This document shows, in pieces, positions 23,717 to 32,199 of a DNA stretch of 64,000 nucleotides; the stretch's first letter is position 1, and each line of letters starts with the position of its first letter. Under the pieces are notes generated by a model that was given only the letters and a program-made list of their open reading frames with translations, ran no database searches and was not told where the DNA came from. The stretch is from contig JBEKKS010000009.1 of assembly GCA_050010595.1 (NCBI GenBank), positions 1-64,000 on the forward strand. The letters run 5' to 3'. A program made the position numbers and the translations under genes. Source of the stretch: Palsa-513 sp050010595. Lineage in GTDB: Bacteria > Actinomycetota > Thermoleophilia > Solirubrobacterales > Solirubrobacteraceae.

Positions 23717-24547
23717 TCAGGCGCTCGCCCGTGCCATCAGGCAGCGCCCGGGGACCGCGATCTCGCCGCCGCCGTATGGCGCCAAGGCGTGCTTGACCTC
23801 AGCTGCGATCGAAGGATCGTGCACCTCGCGCACCGCCCTACCGGCCGGCGACATGTCGAGATGCATCTCCCACCACGCTTCGAAGCTCGGCGCCCGGCGC
23901 ACGAGATCGATCGTGTCGAGCTCGATCTCGGCGAAGCCTGCCTCCTCGAGGAGCGCCTCGAGCTTCACGGGCTCCGAGAGAGCGAACGCTCCCGGGGTGC
24001 CGGGCTCGGGCGCATCGAGCAGTCCGTGCTCGACGAAGACGCGGTTCGGCAGCACGAGCCAGGGATTGGCGTCGGGCTCCGCCCAGACTGCGAGCGCGAG
24101 GTGCCCACCCGGGCGCAGCACGCGCCGCGACTCGACGAGCGCCGCTGCGGGATCGACCATCAGCATCAATCCCCAGCGACAGAGCACGGCGTCGACGCTT
24201 GCAACGTCGAGGTCGATCGACTCGGCGTTCATCACTTTGTGCTCGACGTTCGTGACACCGAGCTCGGCGGCGCGGGCCCGCGCGATCTCGACCATCGCCT
24301 CCGACTGGTCGGTTGAGATCAGCTTGCCGCCGGGACTGACCAGTTCGGCGGCGAGCAGCCCCGTCTCGCCCGGGCCTGCGGCGAGCTCGAGGATCGTCTG
24401 CCCGGGCTGCGGCTCGATCGCGTCGATCAGCCAGTGCGAGACGCCGGCCGCGTAGTCACGCATCCACGGCTGCGCGCGACGCCAGCCGTCTGCAGCGCCG
24501 TCCCACAGCTCCAGGCAGTCGCGGCGCTGCGCGTCGGGGTCGCTCAC
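23717..24547 (-). CDS. class I SAM-dependent methyltransferase
   Basis: A 276-aa protein with SAM-binding motif I I-L-E-L-A-A-G-P-G-E-T-G (about 52-63), an acidic end of strand 2 (I-S-T-D-Q-S), and the post-motif block S-R-R-V-L-R-P-G-G-H-L-A-L-A-V-W. The substrate is unknown. It is coupled by GTGA to a secreted protein that is coupled by ATGA to menE. It is therefore a candidate for the otherwise missing demethylmenaquinone methyltransferase, but it lacks the UbiE/MenG signatures I would expect. Confidence 0.85.
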   Translation of the reverse strand: MSDPDAQRRDCLELWDGAADGWRRAQPWMRDYAAGVSHWLIDAIEPQPGQTILELAAGPGETGLLAAELVSPGGKLISTDQSEAMVEIARARAAELGVTNVEHKVMNAESIDLDVASVDAVLCRWGLMLMVDPAAALVESRRVLRPGGHLALAVWAEPDANPWLVLPNRVFVEHGLLDAPEPGTPGAFALSEPVKLEALLEEAGFAEIELDTIDLVRRAPSFEAWWEMHLDMSPAGRAVREVHDPSIAAEVKHALAPYGGGEIAVPGRCLMARASA

Positions 24548-24948
24548 CCGACCGGGCAGTACAGCGGCAGATCAAAGGGCTGCGGCGTCTGCGACGGACG
24601 CTTGTCGAGGAAGGTGATCTTGAGCTTGCGGTAGTCGTCGTGGCGGTCAAAGCACGGCTTCGCACCGCTGAGCACGAAGTTCATCGGGTAGCTCTTGAAG
24701 TGGCCGCCGGCGCAGTTCGGCGTGCAGGTGTTCTCGACGTAATCGCCGCTGCCGGTAGCTGTGGTGCCGCCAAAGGTCTTCCAGTCGATCTTGTCGATGT
24801 AGGCGTTCGCGTCAGCGCAGGCGAGCACGATCGCGGCCGGCTTGACCTGCGAGTGCTGGCAGTTGCCGACGACGCGGTCCGGGCCCGAGGTGGTAGCCGC
24901 CGCAGCGGCCACGAGCAGGATTGCGGAGCGGAACATCGCGCCGATCAT
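24544..24948 (-). CDS. secreted conserved hypothetical protein
   Basis: A 134-aa protein with a short signal peptide (M-I-G-A-M-F-R-S then a hydrophobic Ala-rich core). The mature part has six cysteines in a regular pattern (G-N-C-Q-H-S, L-A-C-A-D-A-N, E-N-T-C-T-P-N-C-A, K-P-C-F-D, L-Y-C-P-V-G), suggesting a small disulfide-bonded extracellular domain. The ATG at 24946-24948 overlaps the menE stop as ATGA; an inner ATG at 24936 is possible. Function unknown. Confidence 0.75.
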   Translation of the reverse strand: MIGAMFRSAILLVAAAAATTSGPDRVVGNCQHSQVKPAAIVLACADANAYIDKIDWKTFGGTTATGSGDYVENTCTPNCAGGHFKSYPMNFVLSGAKPCFDRHDDYRKLKITFLDKRPSQTPQPFDLPLYCPVG

Positions 24949-26213
24949 AGTGCCGCGGAGAGCGCGTCTCGGCGCAGCTTTCCGGCGGCGGTCCGCGGAA
25001 GCGCCTCGACGACCACGATCCGCTTGGGCACGGCGAAGCCCGCGAGGCGCGCAGCGCAATGCGTTCGCAACTCCTCGACGCCGATGGCTTCGCGCAGCAC
25101 GACCGCTGCATGTACTGCCTCCCCCCACTCCGCATCGACGGCCCCAAACACTCCCGCCTCGGCCACCGCCGGGTGCTCCTCGAGCACCGCTTCGACCTGG
25201 CTCGGCGCAACGTTCTCCCCGCCGGAGATGATCGTGTCGGCTTTGCGCCCGATCACACGAAGCGCACCGCTCTCGTCGAGCGCACCGAGATCCCCGGTCG
25301 CGAGCGGCTGGCCGATTGCCGGCGAGACCGTCGGACCCGAGACGACGATCTCCCCGTCGGCCGCGATCGCGACGCGCGTGCAGAAGAGTGGCGGCGCGCC
25401 CTCGCTGTCGAGTCCCGGCGCCTGGCTCGCGACCTGCGAGCAGGCCTCGGTGAGCCCGTAGGTCCTGCTCACCGGCACGCCTGCAGCCCGCGCGCGCTCC
25501 ACGAGCGCCGGCGGGATCGGTCCGCCACCAAGCAGCGCGCAGCGCAGTCGCGGCGGACGCTCGAGACCGCCGTCAAGCAGCCGCGTGAGCGTCGTCGCAA
25601 CGACCGAGACGAGCGTGATCTCGCGTTGCATCAGGGCTTCGACCACCGCCCCGGTCTCAAAGCGCTCGTGGATCACCGCGGTCGTGCCGTAGATCCAGCT
25701 GCGCACGAGAATCGAAAGGCCGCCGACGTGCGCGAGCGGCAGCGTGCAAAGCCAGCGCTCGCCGGGGTCAAGTCCGAGCGCGACAGCCGAGCCGAGCGCG
25801 CTCCAGACGAAGTTGCCGAAGCTGAGTGGCACTTCCTTCGGCGCGCCGCTGGTCCCTGACGTCCGGATGATCGCCGCGATGTCCTGGAGACCGAGCTTGG
25901 CCGGCTCGCGGCCCGGTCCCGAGCAGTCAAGCGGCCGCTCGATCAGCGCGTCGGCCGTGGGCCATCGCTCGCGCGGCTCGCGGAGGTCGACGGGCACCGC
26001 AACCGCCCCCGCTACAAAGCACGAATGCAGCGCGACCGCGAAGTCGATCCCGGCCGGCAGCGCAATCGCGACGCGCACCCCTCGATCCACGGCGAGCTCG
26101 CGCGCGCCGGCACGGCTCTTTCTCAAAAGCTCGCGGTAGCTCAGCGCACCGCCAGGCGTTTCAACGGCAATGACATCGTCCGCGCGCGGCGGCACAGGCC
26201 AAGCCCCACTCAC
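24945..26213 (-). CDS. menE: o-succinylbenzoate--CoA ligase (AMP-binding)
   Basis: Adenylate-forming ligase of about 422 aa that activates o-succinylbenzoate for menaquinone. It shows the P-loop I-I-R-T-S-G-T-S-G-A-P-K, the Y-G-L-T-E-A-C-S-Q motif, T-G-D-L-G, the hinge G-R-K-A-D-T-I-I-S-G-G-E-N-V and the C-terminal catalytic lysine in L-P-R-T-A-A-G-K-L-R-R. The protein is short for the superfamily, as MenE usually is. The start is uncertain between GTG 26213 and GTG 26234. It is divergent from menB, 120 bp away; the rest of the men set lies to the right. Confidence 0.88.
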   Translation of the reverse strand: MSGAWPVPPRADDVIAVETPGGALSYRELLRKSRAGARELAVDRGVRVAIALPAGIDFAVALHSCFVAGAVAVPVDLREPRERWPTADALIERPLDCSGPGREPAKLGLQDIAAIIRTSGTSGAPKEVPLSFGNFVWSALGSAVALGLDPGERWLCTLPLAHVGGLSILVRSWIYGTTAVIHERFETGAVVEALMQREITLVSVVATTLTRLLDGGLERPPRLRCALLGGGPIPPALVERARAAGVPVSRTYGLTEACSQVASQAPGLDSEGAPPLFCTRVAIAADGEIVVSGPTVSPAIGQPLATGDLGALDESGALRVIGRKADTIISGGENVAPSQVEAVLEEHPAVAEAGVFGAVDAEWGEAVHAAVVLREAIGVEELRTHCAARLAGFAVPKRIVVVEALPRTAAGKLRRDALSAAL

Positions 26214-26333
26214 CTTTAGCACCCTACGCCCCACGCCCGAGGGATCCGCCGCCGACGAGGACCGACCAGCACGGCCGCCCCCATGCCCCGCCCCCGCGGA
26301 GGGCCCCCGCAGCCGCTAGCCTTCCAGCCGACG

Positions 26334-27176
26334 ATGGCGGTCGACTGGGAGCCTGCGGGCCAGTACACGGACATCCGCTACGAGCGGTCGGCTGACAGCC
26401 CACCGCGGATCGCGAAGATCACGATCAACCGGCCGGAGGTGCGCAATGCATTCCGCCCGCAGACCGTGATCGAGCTGAGCGAGGCGTTCACCGCGGCGCG
26501 CGAGGACACCGAGGTCGGGGTGATCGTCCTGACCGGCGAAGGGCCCGACGCGTTCTGCTCCGGCGGGGACCAGCGCGTGCGCGGCGACAGCGGCTACCTC
26601 CAGGACCCTTCGGGCGGCGGCGCGCCGGGGCGCTTTCACGTGACGGATCTGCACGTTCAGATCCGCCGCACACCGAAACCCGTAGTCGCGATGGTCGCCG
26701 GCTACGCCGTCGGCGGCGGCAACGTGCTGCAGGTCGTATGCGATCTTACGATCGCGGCGGACAACGCGCGCTTCGGACAGACGGGCCCGCGCGTTGGCTC
26801 GTTCGATGGCGGCTACGGCGCGAGCATCCTTGCAGCGCAGGTCGGGCAGAAGCGCGCGAAGGAGATCTGGTTCCTCGCTCGCCAGTACGACGCGCAGCAG
26901 GCTCTCCAGATGGGCCTGATCAACGCGGTCGTCCCACTCGGGCAGCTCGAGGAGGAGACCGTCGCCTGGTGCCGCGAGATGCTCGCCCTCTCGCCGTTTG
27001 CGCTGCGCCTCTTGAAAGCGAGCTTCAACGCGAGCGAGGACGGCCTGGCCGGGATCCAGCAGCTCGCGCATGACGCGAATCTTCTGTTCTACGGCTCGGA
27101 GGAGGCGCGTGAAGGTCGCACCGCCTTCGGCGAACGTCGCCCGCCCGATTTCTCGAGCTTTCCGCGCCGCCCGTGA
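26334..27176 (+). CDS. menB: 1,4-dihydroxy-2-naphthoyl-CoA synthase
   Basis: Crotonase-fold enzyme (280 aa) that closes the naphthoate ring of menaquinone. The diagnostic MenB block G-P-R-V-G-S-F-D-G-G-Y-G (151-162) followed by K-E-I-W-F-L-A-R-Q-Y-D-A separates it from other enoyl-CoA hydratases. The oxyanion-hole segment S-G-G-D-Q (76-80) is also present. I chose ATG 26334 (M-A-V-D-W); an upstream ATG at 26283 adds a proline-rich tail without homology. Its stop overlaps the menA start as GTGA. Confidence 0.96.
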   Translation: MAVDWEPAGQYTDIRYERSADSPPRIAKITINRPEVRNAFRPQTVIELSEAFTAAREDTEVGVIVLTGEGPDAFCSGGDQRVRGDSGYLQDPSGGGAPGRFHVTDLHVQIRRTPKPVVAMVAGYAVGGGNVLQVVCDLTIAADNARFGQTGPRVGSFDGGYGASILAAQVGQKRAKEIWFLARQYDAQQALQMGLINAVVPLGQLEEETVAWCREMLALSPFALRLLKASFNASEDGLAGIQQLAHDANLLFYGSEEAREGRTAFGERRPPDFSSFPRRP

Positions 27177-28045
27177 GGATCTGGTTGATGGCGGCGCGTC
27201 CGCGGACGCTGCCGGCTGCGGTCGCCCCCGTCCTGGTCGGTACTGCGCTGGCGATCCACGTCGGGCCTTTTCACGCGCTCGCGTTCGTCGCGGCGCTGGT
27301 CGGCGCGCTGATGATCCAGATCGGGACGAACCTCTCGAACGACTACTCCGATGCGCGCCGCGGTGCCGACGCCGAGGATCGTCTCGGGCCTGTGCGCGTC
27401 ACGGCCGGCGGGCTCGTGCCGCCGCGCCAGGTGCTCGTTGCGACCTACGTGACATTTGCGCTCGCCGTGCTTTGCGGCGTCTACCTGATCGCCGTTGCCG
27501 GCTGGCTGCTGCTCGCGATCGGCGCCGCATCGATCCTCGCGGGCGTCCTCTACACGGGTGGTCCGCGGCCCTACGGCTACGAGGGACTGGGCGAGCTCTT
27601 CGTCTTCCTCTTCTTCGGCATCGTCGCCGTCAGCGGCTCCTACTTCGTTCAACGCAAGGAGTTGCCCTGGGAGGCGTTCGCCCTCGCTGTCCCGGTCGGC
27701 CTGCTGATCGCTGCGATCCTCGTCGTCAACAACGTGCGCGACCTCGAGACCGACCGTCGCGCCGGCAAGCGGACGCTCGCGGTGCGCCTCGGCCGCCGCA
27801 ATACGCGCGTGATGTTCGTCGCGATGCTCGCCGTCGCTTTTGCCTCAGGACTCGTCTGCTGGCCGGCCGACTCGCTCTCACCGTGGCTCGCGCTGACGCT
27901 GCTAGACATCCCGCTCGCTGTCGCGATCGCACGGACCGTGCTGACGCACACCGATGGCCCCTCGCTCAACGGAGCGCTCGCGCGTACGGGGATCCTCGCT
28001 CTCACCTACTGCCTTCTGCTCGCCGCTGGCGTGCTGGCCAGCTGA
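27173..28045 (+). CDS. menA: 1,4-dihydroxy-2-naphthoate polyprenyltransferase
   Basis: Integral membrane prenyltransferase (290 aa, about eight or nine hydrophobic segments) that attaches the isoprenoid tail to DHNA. Both aspartate-rich motifs of the UbiA family are visible: N-D-Y-S-D-A-R-R-G-A-D (about 56-66) and N-N-V-R-D-L-E-T-D-R-R-A-G-K-R-T-L-A-V-R-L-G (about 185-206). The GTG start overlaps the menB stop, and the TGA stop shares one base with the menC ATG. Confidence 0.95.
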   Translation: MRIWLMAARPRTLPAAVAPVLVGTALAIHVGPFHALAFVAALVGALMIQIGTNLSNDYSDARRGADAEDRLGPVRVTAGGLVPPRQVLVATYVTFALAVLCGVYLIAVAGWLLLAIGAASILAGVLYTGGPRPYGYEGLGELFVFLFFGIVAVSGSYFVQRKELPWEAFALAVPVGLLIAAILVVNNVRDLETDRRAGKRTLAVRLGRRNTRVMFVAMLAVAFASGLVCWPADSLSPWLALTLLDIPLAVAIARTVLTHTDGPSLNGALARTGILALTYCLLLAAGVLAS

Positions 28046-29058
28046 TGCGCCTCGAGTTCGAGCGCGTCGAGTGGACATTCACAGAGCCACAGCGGACCGC
28101 GCACGGCATGCTGCGAACGCGCGAGCTGATCGAGGTGACGCTGCACGACGATGAGGGACGTGTGGGGCGCGGCGAGGCGGCGCCGCTCGAGTCCTATGAC
28201 GACGTCACGATCGAGGCGGTGGCGTCAGCGCTCGAGTCGTTCGCAAGAGTCGTGGCGCGGCGCCCGGCCGGCGCTCCACGCAACTTGCTCGATCGCTGCC
28301 GCGAGGTCGTGGACCTCCCCCAGGCGCTTGCCGCGATCGACCTCGCGATCTGGGACCTTGCCGGGAAGCGCGCCGAACGCCCCGTCTGCGAGCTCCTCTC
28401 CGACACGCCGGCAGCCCAGGTGCCGGTCAACGCGACGATCGCGGCCAGTGAGCTTGGCGCCGCCGTGAGCGCTGCACGCGCTGCTGTCGCCGCCGGCTAC
28501 GACACGGTGAAGCTGAAGGTGGGCTTCGACGACGACCTCGAGCGCGTCCGTGCGGTGCGTGAGGCAATCGGCCCGGGCGCAAGCCTGCGACTCGACGCGA
28601 ACGCAGCCTGGAGCGTGGAGCAGGCTGCAGCGCTGCTCGACAGGCTCGGCGAGTTCGCGCTCGAGCTCGTCGAGGAACCGGTCCACGGACTCGAAGCGAT
28701 GGCCGACCTGCGCCGTCGGGTGCCGGTACGGATTGCACTAGACGAGAGCGCCGCGCTCCCCGGTGCCCTCACCGCACGCGTCGCGGACGCGATCTGCCTC
28801 AAGCTCGCCCGCTGCGGCGGGATCGGCGGCCTGCTCGCCGCGGCATCGCTCGTGCGCGCGAGCGGCGCCGAGGTCTACATCGCATCAACCTACGACGGTC
28901 CGCTCGGCATCGCCGCCGCGCTACACGCCGCAGCCGCGCTCGCGCCGCTGCCGCCGTGCGGTCTCGCCACGCTCGAGCTCTTCAGCAACGCGGCCTCACC
29001 GTTCCCCGTCAGGGGCGGCGCGATCGCTGTGCCACGCGGCCCGGGCCTGGGCGTGTAG
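28045..29058 (+). CDS. menC: o-succinylbenzoate synthase
   Basis: Enolase-superfamily dehydratase (337 aa) making o-succinylbenzoate from SHCHC. Active-site residues expected of the muconate-lactonizing subgroup are present: the K-L-K pair (156-158), metal ligands D183 (L-R-L-D-A-N), E210/E211 (L-V-E-E-P) and D233 (A-L-D-E-S), and K253 (C-L-K-L-A-R-C-G-G). Context decides MenC over a dipeptide epimerase. The start ATG overlaps the menA TGA by one base; the much longer open frame upstream is antisense-type noise over menA. Confidence 0.92.
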   Translation: MRLEFERVEWTFTEPQRTAHGMLRTRELIEVTLHDDEGRVGRGEAAPLESYDDVTIEAVASALESFARVVARRPAGAPRNLLDRCREVVDLPQALAAIDLAIWDLAGKRAERPVCELLSDTPAAQVPVNATIAASELGAAVSAARAAVAAGYDTVKLKVGFDDDLERVRAVREAIGPGASLRLDANAAWSVEQAAALLDRLGEFALELVEEPVHGLEAMADLRRRVPVRIALDESAALPGALTARVADAICLKLARCGGIGGLLAAASLVRASGAEVYIASTYDGPLGIAAALHAAAALAPLPPCGLATLELFSNAASPFPVRGGAIAVPRGPGLGV

Positions 29059-29072
29059 CCGGCCGCTGTGGG

Positions 29073-29765
29073 TCAGCTGCTGAGAGGGATGATCGTGACG
29101 GTGGTCGAGCAGGTGCCCGCTCCGACCGCGCCCGCATAGGTCAATTGATAGTCGCCTGCGCTGGTGATGATCGCGACCTGCGTGTAGTCGCTGGTGCTGG
29201 CGGGGTATACCACGCCGTACAGCTCGGTCGGGCTCGACTCGACTGAAACCGTGCCCTCATACTCCTCGTTGATCGAGGGTGACACTGACTCGAACCCGTG
29301 CACCGTCCCGCTCACCGTGCTGGTGTAGCCGACTGCCGTCGCGTAATTGCCGTCGCCGTTCTCGTTCCAGCAGGCTGCGTAGAAGGTGAAGGGGCCGATC
29401 GACGTGAGCCGCGTCCACGGCTGGGTTGCCTGATCGACGAGCGTGTTGTCGGTGAAGACCTCGGCACCTGGTCCCGTAGCGCCCGTCGCCCCGGTTGCAC
29501 CCGCAGCTCCCGGAGCGCCGTTGGCCCCGGCAGCCCCGCTGGCCCCGGCAGCGCCATTGGCGCCGGCAGCGCCAGGGGCGCCTGCTGGGCCTGCATCGCC
29601 CTTCAACGCCTTGAGCACACTCGGCTTTATCTGGCCTGTGCTTGTGATGATGTAGTGCGAAGCGGCTAGGGCACCGCCGCTCAACGCAAAGAAGACAGCC
29701 AGCGTCGCCGCGACGTTTGCGTAACTCAGCCGCTTGCGGCGCCGATGAGTCTCCGTGCCCTCCAC
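29073..29765 (-). CDS. secreted collagen-like repeat protein
   Basis: A 230-aa exported protein. It has a basic N-terminus, then R-L-S-Y-A-N-V-A-A-T-L-A-V-F-F-A-L-S-G-G-A-L-A (signal peptide or anchor), a stalk I-K-P-S-V-L-K-A-L-K-G-D, about 15 Gly-X-Y triplets (roughly 57-101, rich in G-A-A, G-A-N and G-A-T) and a globular C-terminal domain of about 125 aa with two cysteines. A paralogue lies at 56354-57127. It interrupts the men cluster on the opposite strand. The start is GTG 29763-29765. Collagen-like bacterial proteins form triple-helical surface stalks; the function here is unknown. Confidence 0.85.
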   Translation of the reverse strand: MEGTETHRRRKRLSYANVAATLAVFFALSGGALAASHYIITSTGQIKPSVLKALKGDAGPAGAPGAAGANGAAGASGAAGANGAPGAAGATGATGATGPGAEVFTDNTLVDQATQPWTRLTSIGPFTFYAACWNENGDGNYATAVGYTSTVSGTVHGFESVSPSINEEYEGTVSVESSPTELYGVVYPASTSDYTQVAIITSAGDYQLTYAGAVGAGTCSTTVTIIPLSS

Positions 29766-29832
29766 GCGCCCGGCATCCTAGCCGCTCGGTCCAGATTCGA
29801 CACGCACGATCTACGCGCCAGCGTGGTACGCG

Positions 29833-30528
29833 CTAGAGCGCGCGCAACACAGATCGGGGTGCCTCCAGCGCGATGCGGTGGCCGACGCCGGCAACGATTT
29901 CGAGACGGACGTTCGGGAGAGCGTCAGCGAGGCGCTCCGCGAGCGCGGTGTAGGCGGTGTCGCGCTCGCCGGCGAGGACGACCGTCGGAATGTCGAAGGC
30001 GTCGAGGCGGTCCCAGAGTGGCGCTAGCAGGCCCGCGCTGTAGGCCCGCAGCGTGCCGGCGAGCTGCGCCGGTGCGAGGCGGCGGGTGTCCTGGGCAATC
30101 GCCTCGTGCACCCAGTCGGGGTCGCGAGCGAAAAGCGGCGTCGTGCGCCAGCGAGCGATGAAATCCTCAACACTGCTGCGCGCGATCTCGGCGGCCAACA
30201 GCTCGTCGGCTGACAGGCGAGCGGCGCGAGCGGCGGCGTCCTCGATGCCTGCGCTCGTCGAGATCAAGACGAGGGCACTGACGCGGCTTCGCAAGGCGCG
30301 CGCCACGTGCAGCGCGACGCGTCCGCCCATCGAATAACCGCACAAGATGAAGCGCTCAGGCGCGGCATCGGCGACGAGCTGCACCGCGCCGTCGAGCGAC
30401 AGCGGCGTTGCCTGCGTGAGCTCGAGGGCGAGCGGCGAGTAGCGTTCGCGGTCGATCAGCGCGGCAACGCGGTCCCAGTGGCGCGCGGTGCCGGCAAAGC
30501 CGTGCAGCAGGACAACCGTCTCGGACAC
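29833..30528 (-). CDS. menH: alpha/beta hydrolase, probable SHCHC synthase
   Basis: A 231-aa alpha/beta-hydrolase: oxyanion segment L-L-H-G-F-A-G-T (8-15), nucleophile elbow G-Y-S-M-G-G, late D in A-G-E-R-D-T and H in G-V-G-H-R-I. Position inside the menaquinone cluster, next to menD, supports 2-succinyl-6-hydroxy-2,4-cyclohexadiene-1-carboxylate synthase; sequence alone would not decide. I chose GTG 30526-30528; a TTG at 30549 would overlap the divergent menD start. Only 9 bp separate the two start codons. Confidence 0.85.
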   Translation of the reverse strand: MSETVVLLHGFAGTARHWDRVAALIDRERYSPLALELTQATPLSLDGAVQLVADAAPERFILCGYSMGGRVALHVARALRSRVSALVLISTSAGIEDAAARAARLSADELLAAEIARSSVEDFIARWRTTPLFARDPDWVHEAIAQDTRRLAPAQLAGTLRAYSAGLLAPLWDRLDAFDIPTVVLAGERDTAYTALAERLADALPNVRLEIVAGVGHRIALEAPRSVLRAL

Positions 30529-30537
30529 CCCGCCATC

Positions 30538-32199
30538 TTGACGCCGCAACTAGACACGCACCTGCTGATCGCCGCGTTCGTGGACGAGCTCGTGCGCTGC
30601 GGCGTGAGCGACGCGTGCACCTCGCCCGGGTCGCGCAGCGCGCCGCTCGTGATCGCACTGGCGCGCGCCGACGGGTTGCGCGCGCACTCGCACGTCGACG
30701 AGCGCTGCGCCGGCTTTTACGCGCTCGGCCTCGCGAAGGCGACAGGACGACCGGTCGTGATCGCGTGCACGTCCGGGACCGCCGCCGCGAACCTCGCTCC
30801 TGCGGTGATCGAGGCGCACGAGGCGCGCGTGCCATTGATCGTCCTGACCGCGGACCGGCCGCCAGAGCTGCGCGAGGTCGGCGCCGGTCAGACGATCGAC
30901 CAGATCAAGCTCTACGGCAGCGCCGTACGCTGGTTCTTCGAGGTCGGGACCCACGCGGCGAGCGAGGCGCGCGTGCGCTGGATCCGCGAGCTCGCGTGCA
31001 AAGCGGTGGCGCAGGCATCGGGCGAGAAGCCCGGCCCCGTTCATCTGAACTGGCCGTTGCGCGAGCCGCTCGTGCCCGAGGGGTTGGTGGAGGTCGTCGG
31101 TGGGCGCTCTGGGCGGGAGCCTTGGGTGGTGCGCGAGCGCTCTGAGGCACTCGCGGGCGACCTGGCGCGCTTGGTTGGCAGGAGCGCTCGTGGGGTGGTC
31201 GTGGCCGGAAGGTCGGATCGGCCGCTGCGGGAGGTGGCGTCGCTTGCCGGCGCTTGTGGGTATCCCCTATTGGCGGATCCGCTGTCGGGGGCACGACGTG
31301 GGGATGCGGCGGTGGCTCACTATGACCTGCTGTTGCGGGATCAGACGTTTGCGCACGACCATGCGCCGGAGGTCGTGGTGCGGGTCGGTGACCTGCCGAC
31401 TTCGAAGCCGCTGCGGGCGTGGCTGGCCGGGCTGGAGGCGAGACAGATCGCGGTCGATCCACAGGCTGCCTGGCAGGACCCGGACGCGACGCTTGCCGTG
31501 TCGCTGCGTGCCGACCCAGCGCACCTGACCGCTCCGCCGGCGACTGACGCGCAGTGGCTTGCAAGTTGGCGAGCTGCAGATGAGCGGGCGGCGATCACCA
31601 TTGGCGACGTGCTTGGAGAGCAGCTGAGCGAGCTCGCCGTCGCCCGACTGCTAGGCGAGCGACTCGCCGCGGACGCCACGCTGTTCGTCGCCTCCTCGAT
31701 GCCCGTACGGCTGATCGAGACGGTCTGGCCAGTGCGGACGAATCCGCCGCGCGTTCTCTGCAATCGCGGCGCGAACGGGATCGACGGGACGCTTTCGAGC
31801 GCGTTCGGCGTGGCGGCGGCGAGCGACCGGCCCGCGTACGCGCTGATCGGCGATGTAGCGCTCGCCCATGACGCCGGCGGGCTGCTGGCGGCGCGCCGGC
31901 TCGGGCTCGCGCTGACCATCGTGCTGCTCGACAACGGCGGCGGCGGCATCTTCGATCACCTGCCGATCGCGCGTGAGCAAGACATCTACGAGCAGCAGAT
32001 CGCGACACCAACGAGGATCGACTTCGAAGCGCTTGCGCAGGCCTACGGTCTCGAGTACCTCGCACCGGCCTCGCTCGAGGAGGTTGCCGCAGCGCTTGGC
32101 GCGAGCGACGAGTCGCGCCTCGTCCACGTCCGCTGCCAGCGACCTGCGACGCGGGCCATGCATCTCGCCTTGTGGGAGCGCGCAGCGAGCTCTAGCTGA
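30538..32199 (+). CDS. menD: 2-succinyl-5-enolpyruvyl-6-hydroxy-3-cyclohexene-1-carboxylate synthase
   Basis: Thiamine-diphosphate enzyme (about 553 aa) that joins isochorismate and 2-oxoglutarate. Visible blocks are S-P-G-S-R-S-A-P-L near residue 27, the T-A-D-R-P-P-E-L-R substrate loop, N-R-G-A-N-G-I-D-G-T-L-S-S, and the ThDP/Mg motif G-D-V-A-L-A-H-D-A-G-G-L-L followed by D-N-G-G-G-G-I-F-D-H-L-P. The start is uncertain. I use TTG 30538 because homology to the MenD N-terminus begins there; no ribosome-binding site is seen. The 3' end overlaps menF by 8 bp on the opposite strand. Confidence 0.93.
   Translation: MTPQLDTHLLIAAFVDELVRCGVSDACTSPGSRSAPLVIALARADGLRAHSHVDERCAGFYALGLAKATGRPVVIACTSGTAAANLAPAVIEAHEARVPLIVLTADRPPELREVGAGQTIDQIKLYGSAVRWFFEVGTHAASEARVRWIRELACKAVAQASGEKPGPVHLNWPLREPLVPEGLVEVVGGRSGREPWVVRERSEALAGDLARLVGRSARGVVVAGRSDRPLREVASLAGACGYPLLADPLSGARRGDAAVAHYDLLLRDQTFAHDHAPEVVVRVGDLPTSKPLRAWLAGLEARQIAVDPQAAWQDPDATLAVSLRADPAHLTAPPATDAQWLASWRAADERAAITIGDVLGEQLSELAVARLLGERLAADATLFVASSMPVRLIETVWPVRTNPPRVLCNRGANGIDGTLSSAFGVAAASDRPAYALIGDVALAHDAGGLLAARRLGLALTIVLLDNGGGGIFDHLPIAREQDIYEQQIATPTRIDFEALAQAYGLEYLAPASLEEVAAALGASDESRLVHVRCQRPATRAMHLALWERAASSS

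Noticed and set aside
27070..28044. Upstream open frame joined to menC
   Set aside because: Overlaps menB and menA in another frame; the menC ATG overlapping the menA stop is the natural start.
29450..29600. Short tandem DNA repeats that could be mistaken for a CRISPR or minisatellite array
   Set aside because: They encode Gly-X-Y triplets of the collagen-like protein; no spacer structure. No CRISPR array or cas gene was seen in the window.
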